A DNA stretch of 64,000 nucleotides from Limonium bicolor (GCA_023374045.1 CM041777.1:109581588-109645587); one strand, 5' to 3'. Numbered from the stretch's first letter, positions 35,715 through 48,861 are shown. Notes: generated from the sequence alone by a model not told the origin. Made by a program: numbers and translations.

Positions 35715-36240
35715 GTTTTCACCCGTACAAGTACTTGGCAAGAAATTTCTGAGCCATTTGTGCCCAAGTGTGGACTGACCTTGAGGGTAAACTCCTATAC
35801 CACCTCAATGCCGCGTCTGGCAATGAATGAGGGTATAGCTGCAAGCATATTCTCTGACCCATCTAGCCTTGCCATAGGAGTTGCAGAAATTGATGAAGAG
35901 ACTTTGGTGGTTGGGAGTCTCATCGGGATTTTCTCCGCTGAATTTCCCTAAGTAACTGATAGCTCCGATGAAATGTATTTTGACAACCTTTTGTCCGGCC
36001 TCTTCGGGTGTCAACTCTGGACGGACTATCGTTGAAGATCTCCCTTCAGTGTCTGGCTAGTTGTAATCTTTGAGAGCTCGTTGTTGTGAGTTCCTGTTAT
36101 CTTCTATTACCGGTGGTTCTTGCTCAGCTATGATCGGATTTTTCAAAGTTCTAATGGCCCACAACAAGGAATGCTCGAGTTCGGATCTCGGACTAACAAG
36201 TGGAGATCATTTGGCTTGAGTGTTTGGCATACACCAAGAA
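35715..36240 (-). pseudogene. Gypsy gag fragment (Tat/Athila-like)
   Basis: Minus-strand frames read PHSLPDAALRWYRSLPSRSV and TWAQMAQKFLAKYL (about 35715-35810), the classic end of a Tat/Athila-type gag domain (R-D-x-A-x-x-W-x-x-S-L-P ... M-x-x-x-F-L). Stops near 35890 and 36060 and frame changes show decay. It follows the LTR at 36433 in the right order. Distinct from the Tekay-type gag at 27793. Confidence 0.7.
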
Positions 36241-36414
36241 GACAGAAGATACCTAGACAACACCACAAATAATTACATTAAAGTATTAGAAAAGATGAAT
36301 ATAGAGAAAGACAACTAAACACAACAATAACTAAGAAATAAATAAAACCAGATAAAGACACACAAGAACTAAAATACCAAAACTGGAGAAACGATAGAAA
36401 CCATCAATATCCCC

Positions 36415-36432
36415 GTAATGGTGTCATAAACT
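36415..36432 (-). other. Primer-site region of the gypsy element
   Basis: Minus strand TTATGACACCATTACGGGGA next to the LTR end resembles the TGGCGCCGTTGCCGGGGA seen in Athila-like elements, with several mismatches. Confidence 0.45.
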
Positions 36433-36846
36433 TGTGAAAAAATTACTAACATAAACAGTAAAACCTAGCTACAATGGGAAAGTGCACCCAATTTGTTGTA
36501 ATATAAGTTAGGTGGGAGTGACGACTAGAAAAAACTAGAGTAGAAGTTCTGCATATTTTTTTTTGAAGAAGAATGTTGATCGCCAGAGGAAACTGAGGGT
36601 TGACGGCTAATGTTTTTTCTATCTAGGGTTTTGTGCTAATTAGCCTTTTATAGAGCAAAAGTTTTAGAAGGGTAAGGTTAGCTAAAAAGAGTTTTAGACA
36701 AAAAACTTGTTACCTAGACTTAAACCTGAGACCATCCACCCTTTAACACACCCCTATAACCGACTACACTAATGACCAAACTCAATAACCAAATTTAAGA
36801 AATAAGTGACTAGCTACAACTTGGATTAGATAAATTCCCTGAAAAC
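36433..36846 (-). repeat. Gypsy 5' LTR, second part (after the LINE)
   Basis: Minus-strand LTR ending TTTTTTCACA at 36433. TATA box CTCTATAAAAGG on the minus strand near 36645-36655, with a leader to the gag. Continuous with 42579-43184 once the LINE is removed. Confidence 0.7.
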
Positions 36847-36989
36847 GCTAATATTTTTTTTGGTCGTAATGAGGGGCCATTAGGCCTTTATATTAAGAAT
36901 TTCAAAAACCATTGTTATCCTCGACAAGTTGAGGAATAATATAGTCTGGAGGACAAAAGATCTCATGAAAACCAAGGTCCCACCCTAGG

Positions 36990-39900
36990 CCTAACTTAGC
37001 TAGCCTATCAGCTAATATGTTACTAGATCTGGGAGTAAATACAACCTTAGCCTCAGTAATTGACTACAAGGCTGCCTTACATGAGTATACCAACGGTTTA
37101 CATGGATGGTTAAAGAGGCATTCCTCCAAAAGGTCACCACAAGCTTGGAATTTGTACAAAAATATACGTGACTAAGTCCTCTCTGCTTGGTTAGTTGAGC
37201 CGCATTGAGTACTGCTATAATCTATGAATGTAGAGCACTTTCTTTTTCGAATACAACAACAAATCTGGTAACCCATCTTCCTTCATGATCTCTACATGAT
37301 CCAGCTGCTGCAACATTATTAAAACATTGGTTAAAAGAACCATCCACATTAAACTTTAACCAAGGAAATTCAGGAGAATTCCAAGAATGTACTTCCTCGT
37401 GTGTCTTGGAGACCAGAATCTGAGGTTTGCACCATAGGTCTAGTCCTACTCTTGCTGTCCACGCCCGTTTATTATAAGCTACCGCTTTAACCACTCGGTT
37501 GAACTCCATGAACATTCTATTCTCCCCTTTAAAGACTTTTTCATTCCTCTCTCTCTCCAAAGTAGATAACATGTAATAGGAAATACCGCCTTCAGTCCTA
37601 CATCAAAAAACATCCCTTGCTGCCCACATACAAGTGCAACCAATCAAGCAGTGTGTATTAAAAGATATGCTTGTCCGTGGCCGCAATCGAATTATCCCAT
37701 ATTTTCCTTACAACATGGCAATCACGTAACATATGAATTATAGTTCCCTCATAACCACAATAATGACAAGCACTTGTATTAATAAAGCCTAGTTGGGTGC
37801 GACGATTATTAGTCATAAGCTTTCCTAAGCCAAATCTCCACATGAAGAATTTAATTCTCTCGAGTTTTCAATTTCCAAATTTTAGGGAATAATTTGTATT
37901 ACATGTAATTTGACTTCCCTGGGGACTCTCCCTCCGTCAATAACTTGTAAGCACTTTTGACACTATAATCCCCGTTAGTCTCCATTTGCCAAGTCAAGAA
38001 ATTAGATACTCCATCAAGGACTACCTTGAATTTCAGCATAAAGTCATGACAGTTCGGTGGAAGAAAACCAGAAAATTTCTCCCACTTCCATATCCCATGT
38101 GTACTCTAATACGAAGCCACATTATCATTAATAATTTCTAAAGGAATATCCTTAATGGCAGTCGAAGCCAGATTATGAAAGATGCACCAGTAATCTAACC
38201 AAAACTTAACCGTTTCCAATGACCCAATGAGCACCACGTTCAATAACATCAACACACTTTTGGATATTTTTCCAGTTTGAAGAACACCTAACATATCAAA
38301 ATTCATGTATTTTCTCAACAAAATTTTCTGGCATAACCGAAGGGGGTTTACTAATCAAGTTCTAGATTACTTTCCCAAAACACGCCCTATTCACCTCCCT
38401 CATTTTCTGCAAACGTAGACCACCATGGTCCTTAGATAAACACAATGTATCCCATTCTATGTCATGATATTTTCTCTCTACCGATTCATGCCCCCATATA
38501 AAGTCGTTGCATAATTTATCAATTTTGTCACAAACTCCTTTCGGAAGTATTTGACATTGCATGGTGTGAATGGGGATGGAGGCAACAACACTCTTAACAA
38601 GACAAACCCTACCCGCAAAGGATATAGTTTTCCTTTTCCACCCCGCTAGTCTATTTCTGACTTTAGAGAGGATCACATTATACTCCTAACTAGGCATTCT
38701 TCCTTGCTGAATATGAACCCCTAAGTATTTCCCAAACTTTCTAGTTGTAGGCATACCAGATTCAGCACCAATAATTCTAACCTTTTCAGCACTAATGTTC
38801 TTCGATAGTAGGACAACAGATTTTTCAAACTAACAACTTGACCTGACGCATTGTAGAAATCCTCAATACATTCACGTATGATTCTAATTTGCTTAGGACT
38901 AGCAGTACCGAATAAGACTAAATTGTCAGCAAAGAACACATGTGATAAATTGTTACCTTTCTTACCAATAGTTAGAGGAGTCCAAGCCTTCAAGTCCACA
39001 TTGTGTTGAATGAGTTGAGACAAATGCTCCATACATAATACAAAAATATAGGAGGATAGAGGGTCCCCTTGTCCAACTCCACTCCCTGACTTGAATGAAT
39101 CTGAAAGGGAGCCATTCCAACTAACTTGGAAGGAAACAGATGTTATACAAAACAAAATAAGATTTTGAAGATCCTTTGGTATACCTAAACAACTAAGCGT
39201 ATCAGCAATAAAATCCCAGGCTAAACAGTCGTACGCTTTGGCTAGGTCAATTTTCATTGCAACAAAACCATCTCTGGCCTTAGTATGCTCCATGTAATAA
39301 ATAGCCTCTTGAACTAACAAGGTATTATCCATAATGCTTCTACAAAGGACAAAAGTAGATTGGCTTTCAAAAATCCAACCCTTCATGAAAGGTTTAAACC
39401 TATTAATTATAACTTTTGCCAAGATTTTGTACTGAACCTGACAGAGAGAGATAGGCCTAAATTGACTAACCTCGATAGGAGTGTCCACCTTAGGAATCAA
39501 GGTAATGATTGTCTCATTTAATTTAGGATCAAAACACTGAGAAGAAAATGCATTTCTGACAAAGCTAAGTACATTAGGAGTTATCAAGTCCCAAAAATAC
39601 TAAAAAAATCCCGCTGGAAAACCATCTTTCCTAGGGGCCCTAAAAGCTTTCATGCTTTTTAAAGCAAAACTGATTTCTGATAAATTGACCTGACTGCATA
39701 AAGAAGCACTTTCCCTTCTATCAAGGGCGTAGAAGTCATGGACCTTAAGAACAGAAGGACAACACTCTTGACTGCTAAAGTGCTTACTAAAATGATTTTT
39801 CAGTTAACAACGCAAATTATCATCCCTTGAGACCCAGGTACCATCCGGGCCAAGCAGTTTATAAATTATGTTATTATTTCTTCTTATAGTAGCTTTTGTG

Positions 39901-40971
39901 TGGAAATAAGCCATGTTCTTGTCACCTAAAGATATCCACTTATCCTTAGACTTCTGAAGCCACAAATCTTCTTCCTTAAACTGCCAAGAGTCTTAACTCT
40001 TTCCGCAATTTTTCCTCCAAACCTCTAAGGTGATTCCCTCTCCCTATATCCACCATTTTCTGTATACCTTTTAATCTATCCAGAATACGTTTTTTGTTCA
40101 TGATTATGTGGCCAAAAACATTCTTGTTCCAGACCCTTAAATGAGCACTCAAACTATCAATAGCCTTATTCAAGTCAACATCTTTACACCAATTAAGAGT
40201 AACAGTAGGCTTTAGGTCTAGGTGGGACAGCCATGCAGCAAGAAATTTGAAAGGTTTTTCCCTATGTTTATAATTAGACTCAGATTTCAAAGACGAACAC
40301 AAAGGACTATGATCAGAAGCCCTTCTAGGGAGTACTTCAACCACAACATCAGGAAAATAGGCTTTCCAGTTTACATTAGACAAAAATCTATCTAAACATG
40401 CACTCACATTTCCATTGGACCAAGTATATCCATTACCAAATCTCTTATTGTCAATCAAACTATTACCATAATACCAATCAAAGAAATCACAATCCACCCC
40501 TAAGTTTTTATTATTCAATTTGTTTCTAGCAAGAGGAAAAAGGGTGGCATTGAAGTTTTTTCCAATTAGCCACCCAGCCCCAACAGGGATACAAATTCTA
40601 CTAAGCTGATCCTAAAGGCACTTTCTTAAAACCTTATTGGGCCTAGCATATACAGCAGTAAAAAAGGAATTAACCTTACCATCCACAATTTCACAATGCA
40701 TAAATTGCAAATCAGAACAAATAACATTCAACCTGATGCAATCCTTCCACAATAACCAAATGCCACAACTAAATCCTTGTGCTTCTACTATAAAATTCCC
40801 ACCAGAACCTAGTTTAGCACAAACACAATCCGCGGTAGCACCACTAATTCACGGTTCAAAAATAGCAATCATATCAGGCTTAGCCATACGAACAAGATCT
40901 CTGAAAGATTGAAGAAAATTGGGTTTCAGAGCACCTCTAACATTCCATAATAATAATTTATTGAAAGCCAT
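36990..40971 (-). pseudogene. LINE ORF2-like: endonuclease, reverse transcriptase, RNase H
   Basis: ATG at 40971 starts MAFNKLLLWNVRGAL, the usual endonuclease opening; an early TGA replaces the codon after the catalytic-Glu region (IAIFEP). The endonuclease ends with RRASDHSPL (about 40310). Reverse transcriptase: LIPKVDTP, FRPISLCQ, KIDLAKAYDCLAWDFI, GVGQGDPLSSYIFVLCMEHL, then HVFFADNLVLFG (about 38925) where FADD has become FADN. Then a zinc-finger part (CHYCGYEGTIIHMLRDC, about 37750) and RNase H (FNVDGSFNQ, about 37340). Stops and shifts at about 40850, 40600, 39975, 39600, 38690 and 38350. Inactive. Confidence 0.88.
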
Positions 40972-40989
40972 GATGGGAAAGTAAATTAC

Positions 40990-42360
40990 CTAGTAACCTT
41001 ACTCGTTTCCATCCCGTCGGGTGGCTTTACTTCTTGAGATTCCTTGGTGGTTGGATCCTGCATCACCGCCCACTGGTTGTTCTCGACTAGAATCACTTCC
41101 ATCTTGTCTTACGGCCCTTTGGGAAGAGATGCTCTGCCCCTTAGCGGTAGATCTTGGCCTGATCGAGACTCGAAACCCTGTGACAGTTTTTGATGCGTAG
41201 ATATACCACCCCAACCATTTTCCTGATTACTTCGAGGAGATAAAACCACCTCATTGTTCTGGTTCTTTCCTTTTACCCGAGATTCTGAATTAATCGGGGG
41301 ATTAGTCTCGCTATCCCTTTTAGAGCCGCCCATTCCTTTAGTATTAGGGTTCCTAGGCATGTCACTGGATTTCCAGATTACTTTAGTTGTATTCCGTTTC
41401 TTTGGCACCATCCATTCACCATAATCTTCTTGAATGTGATTATGATCAGCCGGAACACTTGTGTGGACCAATTTGATCCCTTTATCCATTTTAACTTCTT
41501 TTTCACTCTCCCGAAAAGGATAATCTGAATCCTTATGGCCATAGATCCACATTTGAAACATACTAAGTGGAGGCCCTCATATTCTATCTTCATCACCTTT
41601 CAATGAAACCAATATTTAGCTAGTAGTGGTTTCGTTAGATCAACTTCGACTGCCACTCGAGCTAAGCGTGATTTACCAAATCAAGCAGGTGATAAATCTA
41701 CCCTCTTGACTTGTCCAAGCTTTGATCCCAAAATTGTCACAAATTCCTCATTGTAATATTCACTTGGAAGTTCAGGGAAATGAACTAATACCTCAAGATT
41801 CGACAGAGCTTTTGTGTTTAGGTTAAAATTTGGCCTCCATCTTCAAATGGTTAAGTAATGATCCAAGATCGGACAGGGTCCTTCATTGAGCATGAAATAA
41901 AGATCATCAGGGTTGGAGAACACAACTCTGAAAAACCCATTTGTGAGATCATCCATTACAAAGTCACTATGGAGCTTCCAGTGATTTTTCAGTCTGTCGA
42001 AAAGGACATTCATAGGAATGTTCTTCCGCAGCAGCTTAACAATGACAATGTTTAGCTATGGTAAACGGTACTTAATCTTTTGTTCTTTTTTTTAACAAGA
42101 TTGTTGGACATTTCGGGTCCACCTCTTCCATGTCTTATGTTTCATCGTCGGATATATCTTCCCAAACCAGGTGAAGAGGCCTTCTGAAATTCTCCTGTAA
42201 CCACATTCTTAAAGGAATCTTGTAGAACGTCGCCTAAAGTGCCCAAAGCACTCCCACTTGTTTCCTGATCTTCCATATCCACTTCAAAGGCACCTTCATT
42301 CCTTGGTTTCTTTGTCACCTTACGAACACAGGGACCGGTCTTCCATAACTCAACGCGGGC
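40990..42360 (-). pseudogene. LINE ORF1-like (DUF4283 and CCHC knuckle)
   Basis: Minus-strand fragments give MEDQETSGSALGTLGDVLQD (about 42276), a DUF4283-like stretch near 41700-41850, and EYEGLHLVCFKCG (about 41560), the start of a zf-CCHC_4 knuckle completed in another frame by YGHKDSDYP. The tail is Ser/Asn/Arg-rich. This RNA-binding protein packages LINE RNA. Multiple stops and frameshifts. Confidence 0.75.
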
Positions 42361-42578
42361 TTAAATCTAGACAAACGACCGCAGAAAGAAGAGATAATAG
42401 GGATGAGAAATAGATGCGGGCCATGAGTTACGGCCACCAGAAATTGCGAAGAAGATTCAAGAATTTTACGCACCAGATGGTACGACGAATCTCATCAGTC
42501 TAGGGTTTCTCGTACGTGTGGGCGCGCGTTCTTTATATTGAACTCTCTTCAAAGAAGAGTTTGTTGGAACTAAAAAAT

Positions 42579-43184
42579 GCTAATATTTTAAAGAAAGTAT
42601 GAAGTAAAACTAAAGATGTTTTGCATGAAACAATGAAGCGTTTTCTTCTTTTAAAAAGGCATGAAATAATAAAATGGATACAATACATACATAGAATAAC
42701 AAAGGTAGTATAATAATAAAATGTACATAAAATGATGAAAATAATTCTAAAAATAATAATGATAAAGACAAAATAAAAGTGAATACTAATAAGTAAAATA
42801 CAAGTAAAACTATCAATGAAATGATATAAAATAAACAAGTAATAAAATAGTAAAGCTAACATAAAGACGAATAGGCAAATGAATAAGTACCTAAAATAGA
42901 ACAAACTAAAATGGAATAACATAAAATAAGATAGTATAATAGGTGAATATATATAAAAAGGGGTGGTTTTGAAACTGTATTATTGTTGGAAATTTGTTTT
43001 CTAAGAATTAAGTTTTAGTTTTTTGAGATGCCTGAAATTGATTTAAAAAAGTTTTGTCATAATGAGACAGTTTCGTTTTGGCACGCACGTTAATGAGTTT
43101 TGAAAAAAGAAAGGTGACGACCCCTTTTATTCTACTTATTATTTTATTATTTGTTTTGCAGAGTGGAAATTTTTGGTGTCTACA
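42579..43184 (-). repeat. Gypsy 5' LTR, first part
   Basis: Minus strand starts TGTAGACACCAAAAATTT at 43184. GGGGTCGTCACCTTTC and AACGTGCGTGC (about 43085-43125) match the giant LTR at 8411 onwards, so both belong to related families. Open frames here (42533-42922) are low-complexity AT-rich sequence, not genes. Confidence 0.75.
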
Positions 43185-43629
43185 TATAGCAATACTTAAA
43201 ACAACTTGTCTCTTATTTGAATTCATTTAAAGCATCAATAGGTTTTATTTTAACTATAAAGTTGATTTCACATTGCTCATAGCACTAACATATTTTTTAA
43301 GCAATTATGATTTAGCAAACATATGACACATGTCAAGGTTGTAATCAATTGCAAACAAAATGTAGAAAATACAGCCTTTTCACCGATATAAAATGAAGAT
43401 CTTCATGTTAGCCCTTAAACAATAAATAAGGAGATTAAGACGGCTTGGAAATTTATATCAAACATCTTCGATTTGTTATATCATAACCAATTCTTGTTTT
43501 AATGATAATTTGTTGTCATTTCTATGCTGGATCAACCATTAACAGATACCACACGTTATTCCCTTTAGAATTTCATGTGTAACACGACCACAAAAGTGAT
43601 TTAAGAATCCAAAAAGTGAAAAAAGTGGG
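43185..43629. other. AT-rich stretch, nothing supported
   Basis: Lies between the gypsy LTR start and a LINE 3' end. No motif recognised. Confidence 0.4.
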
Positions 43630-45037
43630 TAATGATATATATTGATAGAAAAAACAGGACAATACAACAATTGATACATAAGGGCCATATATATCGGATA
43701 CCGATAGAATTACAAGACGGTTTAAGGGAGAAGAGATATACAAAAGCTTCCCTAGCATCATACAACCCAAAGGGATGACAAAAAGATGAGGGGAAGAGGT
43801 GATATACAAAAACTTCCCTAACATCTTACAGAAGTGACAATGGGCCAACAAAAGGAGAGGGGCACAACAACCATAAAAGGACTCCCCGAGCAGCCAACAC
43901 TCACTAGGAGCTAAACACTCTATCCAGCCAATAAAAGTGTCTGTTGGAGGTTCCCATATTCCTCTATATGGTTGCTTTAGTGGCACGTTTGATGTTTGAT
44001 GCAATAACGGTGGGGTCTCTAACAATGTTCGTCATGGAACGCTTACATCTCTCGATCTAAATGTAGTAGACAACATTAGTGATGGCCACACGTCTCACCA
44101 AGTCAATCAGGCACTTCCTCTTGTTGCGGATTGACTTGGTGAGTGCAGTATCGAGATATCTAGTGAATGTAGTTGCAAATGCTTATCTTGTTGGTTGGGA
44201 TACAGAGCCTATCACAAATGGTCCACCAAATCTTGCGTGAGAACCTGCAAAAGAAGAACAAGTGGTGGCTTGAGTCTTGAGCAAGCTCACATATATAGCA
44301 TCTATTAGCAAGACAAATACCCCAAGATTGGAGCTTATCACAGATTTTTAGCTTGCCTCTAAGAGTAACCCATAAGATAAATCCAGTGTTAGGGATAACC
44401 CAGGTTCTCTAACATATATTGAACCATGGAAAAGGCGTGGATAGGTGAGAGATATCATTATAGAATGAGCTAACACAGGGCTTGAGAGTGTGGGAATGAA
44501 GGAGCGACGTAACATCAGCGTTAGACCACATGGCGAGATCCACCAGTACCTAGCGTGGAGGATGGATATCCATGTCCATGGATCGTCCTCTTTTGTTGTT
44601 ACCGTCCAAATGTTATATATGGTCTCTTAAGAACATATGTGAATCCAATGAATCCACAAACGCTCCACATCATAAGCGATGGAGGAGATGGTCTTAAGCA
44701 TGAAGCACATATTACATTTATAGATATCTTTCAGACCAAGGCCTCCATTTTTCTTGTTAGCAGAGTTAGCACTCCAGGCCACAAGAGGGGTAGGGTTGCT
44801 TTGAGAGTCCCCAACCCACAGAAAGAAGCAAAATATCTTGATAATGCTCTTGATGATGTTCTTGGGGATGGTAATGCAAGAAGCCTAAAAACCGACGATA
44901 CCGAAGAGGGTGCTCTGGATGATAGAATGCCTCTCCACAAATGAAAGAGATTTAACGCCCCATGAAGAGATGGTTCTATGGATGTTGTCAATTAGTGGAT
45001 ATAAATTAGCATATTTCAGCTAGTGGATATGGGTATG
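43630..45037 (-). pseudogene. LINE remnant, 3' part
   Basis: Minus-strand fragments match the end of a LINE ORF2: IDNIHRTISSWGVKSLSFVE (about 44960), CANKKNGGLGLKDI (about 44740), DDPWTWISILHARYW (about 44570) and a zinc-finger region near 44200-44400. The 3' end near 43630-43660 reads TTTTTTCTATCAATATAT on the minus strand, a common plant LINE terminus. A ~70-bp tandem duplication lies at about 43728-43850. Frames are broken throughout. Confidence 0.7.
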
Positions 45038-45729
45038 TGTTGGAGAAATTACAAACATAAGCAGTAAAACCTAGCTACAATGGGCAAGTTCACCTAATTC
45101 ATTGTAATTAACAAGTGCCGTATCCACAAGGAAATTGGTTTCTTAATCCCGAGCTTCGGTATCTTTGTAAAGTGCAATTAAAAACTGTAAATGAGGGTTT
45201 AGCCAGGCAAGCTTAGTTGTTTGCAAACACAAGGTGAAACAGTAAAATAGTACAATAAAGTGGTTAGTTGGAATGGATGGAGAAGTACTCTAGGATAGTG
45301 GATATCACCTAATTTGCCCAATTACACTCATAAACACACCTCAACTTAGTGACTTATTAGAGCTAAAATCACGATTATCCAAATCTTGGACTAATCCATT
45401 CTCACCTAATTAATCACACTCCCTAATTCAAGGAAAGCTAGAGTCACTAGGTAGCATTAAAATTAAGCTCTTAATAATAGTCCTAACATTACACTTTCCT
45501 AAATCAAGAGCAATGCAAGTTAGGGTTTATCCCCAAATTCCCAATTTCTAGCTCAAACCCTATTTTCACTAGAAATTGCAAGAAATGCCTTGAGTGATCA
45601 ATCCAAGACATTAATGAAGCTTAAATGGAGATAAATCAACTATATTAAATGAGGTAAGTTTACAAGCTACATAAGAGCATTTAAGGTTCAAATCCCATCC
45701 TAGAGCATAAATGAAAACTACTCAAACAT

Positions 45730-45760
<31 letters not shown>

Positions 45761-46416
45761 TGGGAGAAGAAGCCATTGGAGGTGGTAGGAATCTTGAGGA
45801 AGATGAGCTTTCTCTTCGTCTTTTCTCCTTAAAATCCTCTCTCTCTCTCTCTCTCTCTCTTGTTTTATGGTGTAGAAGTGTATTATAGAGAATGAGCATG
45901 TGGGGGAAATTTTTCCTCATTTTGAAGCAGTAATTTCAACAAATTTTCATTCCAACCGACCCACAAGGGTCGGTCCCACGGGTTGGTCGGCCCTCTGAAG
46001 AAGATGGCACATGAGTGTTTTTAGTTGCGACTGACCCAGGTGGGTTGGTCCATTCTAGTGGCTTAGGGTTGAGTCTAACCGACTCACATGGGTCAGTCTT
46101 CTTGGGTCAGTCCATTCTAGAAGCTTGGAGACGAGCTCGACCGACCCACGTAGGTCAGCCGCCTGGGTAGGTCTGCTCCAAAAGGGTCATTTGTCTATCG
46201 AGGGCTTCCCGAACTACTCCGTCATTCTCGCTCTGCTTTCCAAAGTGTTGTATCTTGGCTAGAGGGTGCATTTGGTCTAAGAAAAACATGCTCACATGAG
46301 CTTTTACCTATATTGTAACCAAAAGTGTATAAGTTCACCAATATTAATGAAATGATCTATAAAGTGGTGAAATAGGTCAACATTTGAATGAAATGAAGGT
46401 AACTTAAGACCTAATG
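45038..46416 (-). mobile_element. LTR-like insert in the LINE
   Basis: Plus strand begins TGTTGGAGAAATTACAAAC and shares AGCAGTAAAACCTAGCTACA with the end of the gypsy LTR at 36445-36475, so this is probably a minus-oriented LTR. GTATG flanks it at 45033-45037 and 46417-46421, but the right end is not TG...CA-like, so that border is uncertain. Non-coding. Confidence 0.5.
45729..45860. repeat. (GA)n and (CT)n microsatellites, mutually complementary
   Basis: GA run at about 45729-45754 and CT run at about 45837-45860; the two could pair as a ~24-bp stem with an ~85-bp loop. Confidence 0.85.
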
Positions 46417-47690
46417 GTATGGAGGATCAACTCAGTGGTATGGAGTTTACCGCTCCAAGGAGTATGTCAGATTTTGAGGGATTGGGCTTTATCCCCAATG
46501 GCTCAGAGAAAAGGTTAACTTTGTTGAGCATGAGGATATAGATTCTTTGTCCCCCCTACAAAATAGGAGGGCATCATCAGCAAAGAAAATGTGGGAAAGG
46601 CGAAGGGGTTTGCATGAGGGGTGGTAGCGGAGGTTAGGGGATATGTGAAGCTAGTCAAGGAGGCGGGAGAGCATGTCCATAACCAGAATGAATAAGTACG
46701 AGGATTATAAGGAGCCCCCTTGACGCAATCCCCGTCGCCCTTGAAGAACCCTGAAGAGGAACCATTAATGTTAATGGAGAAAGTGGTAGTAGTACGTACT
46801 GCATGATCCAATTAGCAAACACGGGGGAGAGGGAGGATACTCAATAAGGACGGAGTGTCCTATAGGAACGTCTAATCCATGGTGTCGAAGGCTTTTTCTA
46901 ATGTCCATATTCATCGTGCAATGGGGATATATGTAAGCCCTTTGGTATTGTTCATAAGGCATGAGCAAAGCTGAATGTTATCCTAAGTGAGACGACCCTT
47001 TATGAAGGCCCCTTGGCTATCCTTCACGAGGGGAGGAAAACCTCCTTCAGCCTCTCACCTAAAATCTTGCTAATGATTTTGTATAATGTAATGTAGCAAG
47101 AGATGGGAGTGTAGCCCCAAGGGCAAGATAAGGATGATACGGGTAAGGTTGATCTCTTTAAGAAGCCTGCCACTTTGGAAGAAGTGTTTGATAGCATGGC
47201 AAACATCATCACCAATAATATTCTAGGTGGCTTTGAAGAATTTGGTTGTGTATCCGTCATAGCCTGAAGCCTTGTCATCCTCAATTGAGAGGAGGGCCGC
47301 TGTAATGTCATTATTATCCACCAGGCGCATGAGGGTGGCCATCTGGATTGGTTCATAGTCCTAGTATTCTTTAAGTTGAATTTTGTGAGGGTGCAGGAGC
47401 TGGGCAATCTAGAACCAACAATATGCGGAAAATGGGAGACAAGGAAATCAGCGATATCACCAAGGACACTAAGGACCTCCCCGCGGTCATTGGTGATGGA
47501 AGCAATGAACTTTTTATTCCTACTCATTTTTATGGCTCTATGAAAAAACACAATGTTCGAATAAGTAAATTTGAGCCAACGAGTTTTTGATAGTTGGCAG
47601 AGGAAAAGAAGCTCATGATTGTCCCTAATAAGAAGCCTATGTCTCAATGCCTTCTTTCTGAGTAATAGGGAAAGGTTTTAGGGATCCAGA
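46417..47690 (-). pseudogene. LINE remnant, 5' truncated reverse transcriptase part
   Basis: Minus-strand fragments include LSKTRWLKFTYSNIVFFHRA (about 47590), ASITNDRGEVL, and CYITLYKIISKILGERLKEV (about 47060), the fingers of a LINE reverse transcriptase. The YxDD part near 46550 is in broken frames (AFPTFSLLMMPSYFVG in place of F-A-D-D). Continues at 45037 beyond an insert. Confidence 0.75.
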
Positions 47691-47699
47691 TCAATCTTG

Positions 47700-48494
47700 T
47701 GCTGAGGATCCATCAGCTCCCCCTAATAGCTTGTGTTGTATCCGAAAGGGCCCCTTTTTTATTTTATGCAATGAAGTTAGACTAGTTTTCTCTTCGAGTA
47801 TCCATCTTGTGCTGAGTGTCCATCAGCTCTTCCCTTGTATACTCATATTGGAATAAGAATATCAGTTGCCTCTTTATCTTGTCTCTCTCTGTAATCTCTC
47901 TTTTCTTATTTACAATACGTTATCAGCACGGGTTCTAACCTAAACCAAGCCGTCTCATTCTTCAATTTTCTACATCAAATTTTCCTTTGTGATTTCACAC
48001 CACGACAGTGATAAATCACCACTGGGGCTTTTCACCTCATGCACCAGGTTGAAGAAGAGGGCTGAAGATAGCTAGATCTGAAACCAAATTGATAAACAAA
48101 AAATCAAAAAGAAAAAAAGTGACACCTTTTTTTGTCCAGATTGAAATTCGATATTTTTGACATGGCTAAGATCTGGTTAAACTAAAATAGAAGTACCTAA
48201 TTACCTTTTTTTAGTTAATTTTGTCTTTAACATCAACCTCTATATTTGATGTTTTTGTTAGTTAACTCGGGTGTGCAAGGAAAGAAAAATCGTATAGCAC
48301 GTTTGAGTATGGAGTTTCAAGTGCTACTATACATCCTTGAAGATTAAGATTTTAAAGGGGAACAAAGCAATTGATAATTGCAGGTTGTGCTCATCCATTT
48401 GTTAAATTACATGTTCTTACGACTTCAAGTAGAAAATAAGAAAGAACTGATCGACAACACATCTATATAATTGTTCTCAATAATGATTGATATT
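47700..48494 (+). mobile_element. Degenerate Copia: LTR end, primer site and start of body
   Basis: The plus strand ends an LTR in TCTTATTTACA (about 47924), followed by CGTTATCAGCACGGG (47928-47942), the primer site typical of one large group of plant copia elements. CTTGTGCTGAG.ATCCATCAGCTC occurs twice upstream (47688 and 47808). No gag frame follows. The element is interrupted by CACTA elements and appears to continue to about 59309. Confidence 0.6.
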
Positions 48495-48516
48495 GCTCAC
48501 TAGTACAAAAAACGTC

Positions 48517-48861
48517 TATTTCGGCGCCCCTATTTCGGCGGTTGTAGATAAAACCGCCGAAATAGGGGCCCGAGATGTATGCGGTCTGTAAAGAAGGGGT
48601 CTATTTCGGCGGTTCCTAACAAAGAACCACCGAAATAGGCCCTATTTAATAATAAAAAAATAAAAGAGACCTATTTCGGCGGTTCCTTCTACGAAACCGC
48701 CGAAATAGGTGTTTCTATTTCTTTTTTTTTTAATTAAAACGACCTATTTAGGCGGTTCTTTGTTAGGAACCGCCGAAATAGGTATTTTTATTTTTTTTAT
48801 TATTTCAGAGGGTCTATTTCGGCGGTTCCTAACAAAGAACCGCCGAAATATGTCGTTTTAA
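48517..48861. repeat. Left subterminal palindromes of the CACTA element
   Basis: Five stem units of about 35-45 bp, each CTATTTCGGCGGTT, a short loop, then AACCGCCGAAATAG. Alternate units appear in opposite loop orientation (CCTAACAAAG or CTTTGTTAGG). Confidence 0.92.

Larger units (their letters stand above)
36858..42578 (-). mobile_element. LINE (L1-like), near full length, 11-bp target duplication
   Basis: GCTAATATTTT occurs at 36847-36857 and 42579-42589, flanking the element. A short A-tail (plus-strand T run at 36854-36861) follows the minus-strand 3' end, which reads TAATATAAAGGCCTAATGGC, a common plant LINE terminus. ORF1-like and ORF2-like regions lie in normal order over 5.7 kb. 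Confidence 0.88.

Noticed and set aside
42533..42922. Minus-strand frame with a membrane-protein look (Phe/Leu/Tyr-rich)
   Set aside because: AT-rich U3 sequence of a gypsy LTR; hydrophobicity follows base composition.
45033..46421. Fully bounded LTR with GTATG duplication
   Set aside because: The duplication is visible, but the right end lacks CA, so exact borders are not claimed beyond an approximate feature.
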